From contig CAJUTB010000001.1 in the NCBI GenBank assembly GCA_910589315.1, positions 62,001 through 126,000 on the forward strand: DNA of 64,000 bases. The letters are read 5' to 3'. Both the position numbers and the translations under genes were made by a program. Below the pieces are notes generated by a model that made no database searches, was not told where the DNA came from, and saw nothing but the letters and a program-made list of their open reading frames with translations. Source of the stretch: an uncultured Oscillibacter sp. (GTDB taxonomy: Bacteria; Bacillota; Clostridia; Oscillospirales; Oscillospiraceae). Numbering within the stretch: the stretch's first letter is position 1; each line of letters begins with the position of its first letter. Below, piece after piece: positions 59,674 to 64,000 of the stretch.

Positions 59674-60186
59674 ATGATACTGGAAACCGAGAGACTGTAT
59701 CTGCGGGAGATGGATCCGGCGGATTTTCCTGCGCTGTGCGAGATTTTGCAGGACGAGGACACGATGTATGCCTACGAGGGCGCGTTTAACGACAGCGAAG
59801 CCCGGGAGTGGCTTGAGCGGCAGATTTCCCGTTATCAAAAATGGAACTTCGGCCTGTGGGCGGTCGTTCTGAAAGAGACGGGGAAGATGATCGGTCAGTG
59901 TGGGCTTACCATGCAGCCCTGGAAGGAAACGGAAGTGCTGGAAATCGGGTATCTGTTCAACCGGGCCTATTGGCACAAGGGCTACGCGGCGGAAGCCGCC
60001 GAAGGCTGTAAAAAATACGCGTTTGAGGTCCTGCAAGCGGACGAGGTTTGTTCCATCATCCGGGATACGAATATGGCCTCGCAGAAGGTAGCGGTCCGGT
60101 GCGGGATGACAAAAACGGATTCCTGGACGAAGCACTATCGGGGCGTGGATATGCCCCATGACCGGTATGTGATACGGCGTTTCTGA
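59674..60186 (+). CDS. GNAT-family N-acetyltransferase (RimJ/RimL-like)
   Basis: A 170-residue acetyltransferase. It begins MILETERLYLREMDPADFPA. The acetyl-CoA motif is LEIGYLFNRAYWHKGYAAEA, and the C-terminal strand is VAVRCGMTKTDSW. The overall pattern is that of RimJ/RimL-like enzymes that act on a protein or small amine; the substrate is unknown. GGGAGG lies 6 bases before the ATG at 59674. Confidence 0.9.
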   Translation: MILETERLYLREMDPADFPALCEILQDEDTMYAYEGAFNDSEAREWLERQISRYQKWNFGLWAVVLKETGKMIGQCGLTMQPWKETEVLEIGYLFNRAYWHKGYAAEAAEGCKKYAFEVLQADEVCSIIRDTNMASQKVAVRCGMTKTDSWTKHYRGVDMPHDRYVIRRF

Positions 60187-60217
60187 CCGTCCGCTCCGCC
60201 TTGCGAACGGTTCCGCA

Positions 60218-60721
60218 TTACAATCCGGTATCCTTCTGGAAAAATTTCTGTTTGCATTCCGGACAGACGGACGGAAAAACCAGCGGACAGCACCGGAATT
60301 TGTGATGAGGAATCCGGAGATGGTCCATGGCCAGGAGGCAGTCTTTCTCCTCTAAGAAATCCGGGCCGCGTGCAGGACGGTAATAAGGAAAGCGGGTTTT
60401 GCAGCAGGGACAGCGCCAGAAAACCCTGGGCAGAAACCGCAGGGCCGTAAACAAGAACGCCAGAAACACCGAAAGAAGAACCACGACTCCCAGCAAAGGC
60501 GGAGACGTTTCCCGGCGCAGCGCGTAAAGGAAAACGCCCCCTGCAAGCAGTCCGGCAAACAGCGCGGCCTCAGATCCGTACTGCAAGAGAAAAATACCCC
60601 GGCTGACGGCGCGGCAGAGGCGGAAACGGGGCGGCAGGTCTGGATAACGATACGGAAACGGTTCTCTCAAATGGGCTTGACATATGTGCCAGTCTGTAAA
60701 ATCATCCGTTTTGTATTTCAA
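60218..60721 (-). CDS. Membrane protein with zinc-ribbon-like cysteines
   Basis: A 167-residue protein that I do not recognise. Two membrane helices lie at residues 50-70 and 74-96 (ALFAGLLAGGVFLYAL, then LLGVVVLLSVFLAFLF). The cytoplasmic C-terminus has CPCCKTRFPYY and CPECKQKFF, probably one zinc ribbon. Translation starts at a TTG with GGAGG 8 bases upstream. No operon partner is evident; it is convergent with the GNAT gene. Confidence 0.6.
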   Translation of the reverse strand: MKYKTDDFTDWHICQAHLREPFPYRYPDLPPRFRLCRAVSRGIFLLQYGSEAALFAGLLAGGVFLYALRRETSPPLLGVVVLLSVFLAFLFTALRFLPRVFWRCPCCKTRFPYYRPARGPDFLEEKDCLLAMDHLRIPHHKFRCCPLVFPSVCPECKQKFFQKDTGL

Positions 60722-60811
60722 ACCCGCCGCCTCCTCACGTCCGCCGTACTCATGCCATTATATCAGCTCCTTTCCGCCTTATCAACCAAATTTTGCAAGG
60801 GAAATAGGAGC

Positions 60812-60834
60812 TTTTCGGCAGATTCTGCCGAAAA
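60812..60834. other. Palindrome upstream of glyA
   Basis: TTTTCGGCAG (60812-60821) and CTGCCGAAAA (60825-60834) are perfect inverted arms around ATT. No T-run follows on either strand. It lies 34 bases upstream of the glyA -35 and may be an operator; I do not match it to a known regulator site. Confidence 0.45.
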
Positions 60835-60867
60835 CTGGCAGAAAGCCGTATTTTGTGAAAATCCCGC

Positions 60868-60895
60868 TTGTCAAACGGCGGATTTTTGGTAAAAT
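60868..60895 (+). promoter_or_regulatory. Sigma-A promoter of glyA
   Basis: TTGTCA (60868-60873) and TAAAAT (60890-60895) are separated by 16 bases. The leader is about 40 bases and contains the GAAGGAGG ribosome binding site. Confidence 0.7.
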
Positions 60896-60942
60896 AAATA
60901 GACATCTCGGTTTTACCGAAAAATTGAAGGAGGGTTTTCCCC

Positions 60943-62196
60943 ATGATCCAGCAAACCATGGATTTTCTTTCTCAGTATGACCCGGAGGTTGGCGCGTCCA
61001 TTCGGGAAGAGTTCGGCCGGGAACGCCGCAATATTGAGCTGATTGCTTCCGAGAACATCGTCAGCGAGGCTGTAATGCTGGCTATGGGCACCTGTCTGAC
61101 CAATAAATACGCCGAGGGCTACCCCGGCAAGCGTTACTATGGCGGCTGCTACGCCGTGGATATCACCGAGGAAATTGCCCGCAAACGGGCCTGCGAGCTG
61201 TTCGGCTGCAACTTTGCCAACGTTCAGCCCCATTCCGGCGCAAACGCCAACCTGGCGGCCTTCTTTGCCCTGCTTCAGCCCGGCGAGACCGTCTTGAGCA
61301 TGAACCTTGCCCACGGCGGCCACCTCTCGCATGGCAGTCCCGTGAACATCTCCGGCAAATATTTCAACATCGTGCCCTACGGCGTGGAGGACGGTTCCGA
61401 GGTCATTGACTATGATAAGGTGATGGAGCTCGCCAAGACGTGCCGTCCGAAACTGATTCTGGCGGGAGCCAGCGCGTATCCCCGGACGCTGGATTTCCCC
61501 AAGTTCCGGGAAATCGCCGATGAGGTGGGCGCGTACCTCATGGTGGATATGGCCCATATCGCGGGCCTTGTGGCGGGCGGCGTTCATCCGTCGCCGGTGC
61601 CCTGCGCGCACGTGACCACCACCACCACGCATAAAACTCTCCGCGGTCCCCGCGGCGGCCTGATTCTCTGCAATGACGAGGAGATTTATAAGAAAATCAA
61701 TTCCGCTGTGTTCCCCGGCACCCAGGGCGGTCCGCTGGAACACGTCATCGCGGCAAAGGCCGTGTGTTTCGGAGAGGCTCTGAAACCGGAATTCAAGGCG
61801 TATGCGGAACAGATCGTGAAAAACGCCAAGGCCCTGGCGGACGCGCTGGTAAAAGAGGGCTTCCGCCTGGTGTCCGGCGGTACGGATAATCACCTGATGC
61901 TGGTGGATGTGCGCAACTTCCACATTACCGGCAAAGCCTTTGAGCATAACCTGGACGAAGTGCAGATTACCGTCAACAAGAATTCCATTCCCAACGACCC
62001 GGAGAAGCCTTTTGTGACCAGCGGCATCCGCGTCGGCACGCCGGCCGTCACTTCGCGGGGCTTCCGGGAGCCGGAAATGGAGAGGATCGCCCGCTGGATG
62101 GGCGAAATCGCCCGGGACTTCGAGGGTTCTGCCGCAAAGGTGCGGAAGGAGGTCGACGCCCTGTGCGCCCGCTTCCCGATTTACGAGGCGCAGTAA
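60943..62196 (+). CDS. glyA: Serine hydroxymethyltransferase
   Basis: A 417-residue PLP enzyme that interconverts serine and glycine and supplies methylene-tetrahydrofolate. Family marks are RRNIELIASENIVSEAVM, TNKYAEGYPGKRYYGGC, and the PLP lysine in TTTTHKTLRGPRGG. The length is typical. GAAGGAGG lies upstream of the ATG at 60943. The stop codon overlaps the start of the next gene by one base, so a lipoprotein is co-translated with it, which is unusual for glyA. Confidence 0.98.
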   Translation: MIQQTMDFLSQYDPEVGASIREEFGRERRNIELIASENIVSEAVMLAMGTCLTNKYAEGYPGKRYYGGCYAVDITEEIARKRACELFGCNFANVQPHSGANANLAAFFALLQPGETVLSMNLAHGGHLSHGSPVNISGKYFNIVPYGVEDGSEVIDYDKVMELAKTCRPKLILAGASAYPRTLDFPKFREIADEVGAYLMVDMAHIAGLVAGGVHPSPVPCAHVTTTTTHKTLRGPRGGLILCNDEEIYKKINSAVFPGTQGGPLEHVIAAKAVCFGEALKPEFKAYAEQIVKNAKALADALVKEGFRLVSGGTDNHLMLVDVRNFHITGKAFEHNLDEVQITVNKNSIPNDPEKPFVTSGIRVGTPAVTSRGFREPEMERIARWMGEIARDFEGSAAKVRKEVDALCARFPIYEAQ

Positions 62197-63134
62197 TGGG
62201 CCGCCGGGCAGTTCTCCTGGTTTTGCTTCTGCTGCTGTGCGCCGGATGCGGGGCGGAGAAAGTCCCGGAGCCGAAGGAAAAACCGGAGAAGCCGCCGGAG
62301 ATGGAACTCGCAGAACCGGCCCCGGCGGCCCCGGAGCCGCCGGAGGAGGAACCGCCTGCGGAGGAAGCTGGAGACCGTGTGCTGCTGACGCTGAAAGCGT
62401 CCCTGGACGACGGACGGGAACTGACCCTGGAAGCCGTGGGAAAAACGCTGGACGAATATAACTGCGGCGTCCGGGAAATCCGGGTGTACGCCGGAGAGAC
62501 GCTGGTGCAAACGGTTTTGGCGTTGGAGGCCATTGAACTGGAATGGGGTTCCTCGGTGGATCAGATTGGCAGCTATGGATATACCTCCTGCTGGTCCCCG
62601 GAGGAAGTCATGACGGTTCTGGACCTGAATTTCGATGGAAACCCGGACTTCGGCCTGTTCGGCTGGACCACAAACAACACCATTCCCTATTATTATTGGA
62701 TATGGGACAAAGAGGCGGAGCAGTACCGGTTTACCGGTACGATGCAGGGCGTGGAGGTCCACCTGGAGACACAGGAGGTTACGGCTGGGCAGAAAACCGG
62801 CAGCGGAGGGCGCGAATATACCAAGTTCTATTACCAGCCGGATGCATCTGGAAACCTGCTGATGACCCGGTATGAAGTTCAGAACTTTGCGCAGAACCCG
62901 TACACGGAAAACCCGGATTACGAGCGGCCCGTGGTGGAAACCTGGACCGTTCGGGAGGGGGCGCAGGTTCGTCCCGGCCCCTTCTCGTACCAGCAGGATG
63001 ACGTAGCCCTGACCCGCCGGGAGGTTCCGGTTTTGGAGAGCGGCGGAGACGGAAGCGTTTTCCGTTTTACGGAAATCTGGGAGCTGCGGGACGGCGGGCT
63101 GCAATGGGTCCGCCGGGAACCCTATGAGCCGTAA
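62196..63134 (+). CDS. Lipoprotein of unknown function coupled to glyA
   Basis: A 312-residue predicted lipoprotein: MGRRAVLLVLLLLLCAGCGA, with the lipid-anchored Cys at residue 19. A Pro/Glu-rich linker follows (residues 25-60). The folded outer domain has VLDLNFDGNPDFGLFGWT, similar to integrin-like/VCBS repeats of the XAC2610 type that often bind calcium. The role is unknown. The ATG overlaps the glyA stop (TAATG), so translation is probably coupled. Confidence 0.75.
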   Translation: MGRRAVLLVLLLLLCAGCGAEKVPEPKEKPEKPPEMELAEPAPAAPEPPEEEPPAEEAGDRVLLTLKASLDDGRELTLEAVGKTLDEYNCGVREIRVYAGETLVQTVLALEAIELEWGSSVDQIGSYGYTSCWSPEEVMTVLDLNFDGNPDFGLFGWTTNNTIPYYYWIWDKEAEQYRFTGTMQGVEVHLETQEVTAGQKTGSGGREYTKFYYQPDASGNLLMTRYEVQNFAQNPYTENPDYERPVVETWTVREGAQVRPGPFSYQQDDVALTRREVPVLESGGDGSVFRFTEIWELRDGGLQWVRREPYEP

Positions 63135-63198
63135 TGCACCCCTGCCGCCGCAGGCACATAGAATGAAATACATCCTATGTGTATTGGAGGCAACTGCT

Positions 63199-63471
63199 AT
63201 GGAAGATATTCGTGACGAGTGTGAATGCGGCTGTGAGTGCGAGCGCAAGGAGCCGGTTTGCATGAATGCCTGTATTATGCGGGTATGGTGCTGTCAGCTG
63301 CTGGTGTGCGACCTTTGCACGTCGCAGGAAGTGCTTGTTCATACGCCGGAGGCGTGCTGCTTCTGCGTGGGCGAGCGCGTGTGCATTACGTATGACGGCG
63401 TGATGACCCGAAGCATCCCGCCCCAGATTCACGCCAGCTGCATCCGGCGGCTGAACAACGGCTGCTGCTGA
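63199..63471 (+). CDS. Cysteine-rich small protein (17 Cys in 90 residues)
   Basis: A 90-residue protein beginning MEDIRDECECGCECERKEPV. It carries 17 cysteines, in the groups CECGCEC, CMNAC, WCCQLLVCDLC, ACCFC, RVC, SC and a terminal CC. The centre QEVLVHTPEACCFCVGERVC and the following MTRSIPPQIHASCIRRLNNG look folded. I know similar sequences only as uncharacterised Clostridial proteins. Metal binding or disulfide cross-linking (for example in a spore layer) are guesses. The ATG at 63199 has TTGGAGG 8 bases upstream, and a terminator follows. Confidence 0.75.
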   Translation: MEDIRDECECGCECERKEPVCMNACIMRVWCCQLLVCDLCTSQEVLVHTPEACCFCVGERVCITYDGVMTRSIPPQIHASCIRRLNNGCC

Positions 63472-63499
63472 TAAAACGCCGGGCCTCCGGGCCCGCGAT

Positions 63500-63536
63500 A
63501 CGGCGCTGAACGGCTTGTCCGTCCGGCGCCGTTTTT
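63500..63536 (+). terminator. Terminator after the Cys-rich gene
   Basis: ACGGCGC (63500-63506) pairs with GCGCCGT (63526-63532), with an inner ACGG/CCGT pairing, followed by TTTTT. It ends the Cys-rich gene. Confidence 0.75.
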
Positions 63537-63637
63537 GCGCCCCGCATATAATTTTTGTTCGCCTGCCGCCTTGATTTTTCCCCGCAGGGCTGTTAAGATA
63601 AGGATGCAGACCGCCGGGGCGGGCGAGTGAATTCGCC

Positions 63638-63750
63638 GCGGTGCGCGAGGATGTTCCAAAGCGTATGCCAAGCGGTACTGTGTGGTAATCGCAGTTGCGA
63701 TGAGGTTCAACTCCTCTCTTTTTTCGCAGGTTCGAATCCTGCCGCACGCA
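63638..63750 (+). other. tRNA-like element, non-canonical or degenerate
   Basis: A perfect T-arm is present: GCAGG TTCGAAT CCTGC (63726-63742), followed by CGCACGC and discriminator A (63743-63750). For the 5' acceptor strand, GCG-g-TGCG (63638-63645) matches all seven bases with one bulge; GCGTATG (63661-63667) matches with one mismatch. Two candidate anticodon arms exist. CTGTG TGGTAAT CGCAG (63678-63694) would give GTA (Tyr), but position 33 is G, not U. GAGG TTCAACT CCTC (63702-63716) gives CAA (Leu) with U33 but a 4-bp stem. No normal D-arm is seen. I could not fold it into a standard tRNA. Confidence 0.4.
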
Positions 63751-63848
63751 CAGACGCTTCGGCGTTCGGGCTGCGCCAAGTTGGTTTGGATTTTGCCGGA
63801 AACGGCGCAACAAGATAGGCGATTCATCATGAAAAAAGGCGAAGTCCC

Positions 63849-63887
63849 GTTCCAGGAGGCGCGCAAATTCCCCCTGTCTCCTGGAAC
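63849..63887. repeat. Perfect 10-bp inverted repeat downstream of the tRNA-like element
   Basis: GTTCCAGGAG (63849-63858) and CTCCTGGAAC (63878-63887) are perfect inverted arms with a 19-base loop. No gene is supportable from 63472 to the end of the window apart from the terminator and the tRNA-like element. The repeat could be a hairpin RNA or part of an integration site. Confidence 0.4.
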
Positions 63888-64000
63888 AATGAGCGAACGG
63901 CCTTGCCTGGAGGCGGATACCGGGCGTATGCAGGACGGGCCAGAAGCCGTGCTTTCCGCCCGTTCTCCAGCGCACTCAAGCCGCCAGCCGCCGCCGCTCA

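Noticed and set aside
63175..63975. A 266-codon minus-strand frame crossing the tRNA-like element
   Set aside because: Its sequence includes RQDSNLR-type residues, which typically arise from translating the reverse complement of a tRNA T-arm. It also runs antisense to the Cys-rich gene.
1..64000. CRISPR arrays, insertion sequences and prophage genes
   Set aside because: No regularly spaced repeats, transposase or phage structural genes were found anywhere in the window.

Overview
This is a contiguous piece of chromosome from a motile, GC-rich member of the Bacillota, most likely class Clostridia and close to the Oscillospiraceae. The evidence is a Firmicutes-type flagellar operon with FliY (a CheC-like and FliN fusion), FlbD, CheC, CheD and CheV; a tmcAL gene divergent from ackA; a luxS and mtnN pair; strong AGGAGG-type ribosome binding sites; frequent TTG and GTG starts; and sigma-A promoters of TTGACA-17-TATAAT type. 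The species cannot be named from the sequence alone.

Layout. 1-2275 (minus) carries a partial HPt protein and a REC, HD-GYP, PAS-like, GGDEF cyclic-di-GMP enzyme. A 680-base divergent region holds one promoter for each direction and a hairpin-rich leader. 2956-29490 (plus) is one long flagellar and chemotaxis operon: flgB flgC fliE fliF fliG fliH fliI fliJ fliK flgD, a TIGR02530-type gene, flgE flbD motA motB fliM fliY cheY fliO fliP fliQ fliR flhB flhA, the motility sigma factor, two rod genes, cheC cheD cheV and an EAL-HDOD gene. It ends at a bidirectional terminator. Facing it on the minus strand are a ComFB-domain protein and a ParA-type ATPase. 31366-37501 (plus) holds fliD, fliS, a probable export chaperone, an FtsE-like ATPase without FtsX, and a chemoreceptor. 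37623-40873 holds an FtsA-like ATPase and a coiled-coil membrane protein, convergent with a single-domain Clp-like AAA+ gene.

The remainder (42-64 kb) is housekeeping and envelope material. It contains a frameshifted ECF sigma gene with its DUF4179 partner, sodA behind a structured leader, a luxS/mtnN operon, ackA and tmcAL. Next come an RsiV-like lipoprotein, an HMA-like gene whose ribosome binding site lies in a hairpin, a 55-residue small protein and an amidase. They are followed by a YtrA-type GntR/ABC operon divergent from a PadR/HAAS operon, a HAD phosphatase behind a candidate RNA switch, an Amidase_6 protein, a GNAT enzyme, glyA with a lipoprotein, a 90-residue protein with 17 cysteines, and a non-canonical tRNA-like element.

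How the parts work together. The operon encodes the rod, hook, export gate, C-ring, stator and the CheY-P signal-termination set (FliY, CheC, CheD, CheV). CheA, CheW, CheR, CheB, FlgK, FlgL, flagellin, FlgM, CsrA, FliW and FlhF are not in the window. Cyclic-di-GMP genes flank the operon: a synthase/hydrolase upstream, and a degenerate EAL protein plus a ComFB-domain protein at its end. This suggests the second messenger is wired into motility at this locus (inference). The least explained items are the ComFB/ParA pair, the FtsE-like ATPase, the FtsA-like/coiled-coil pair, three candidate cis-acting RNA structures (sodA, the HMA-like gene, the HAD gene), the Cys-rich protein and the tRNA-like element.
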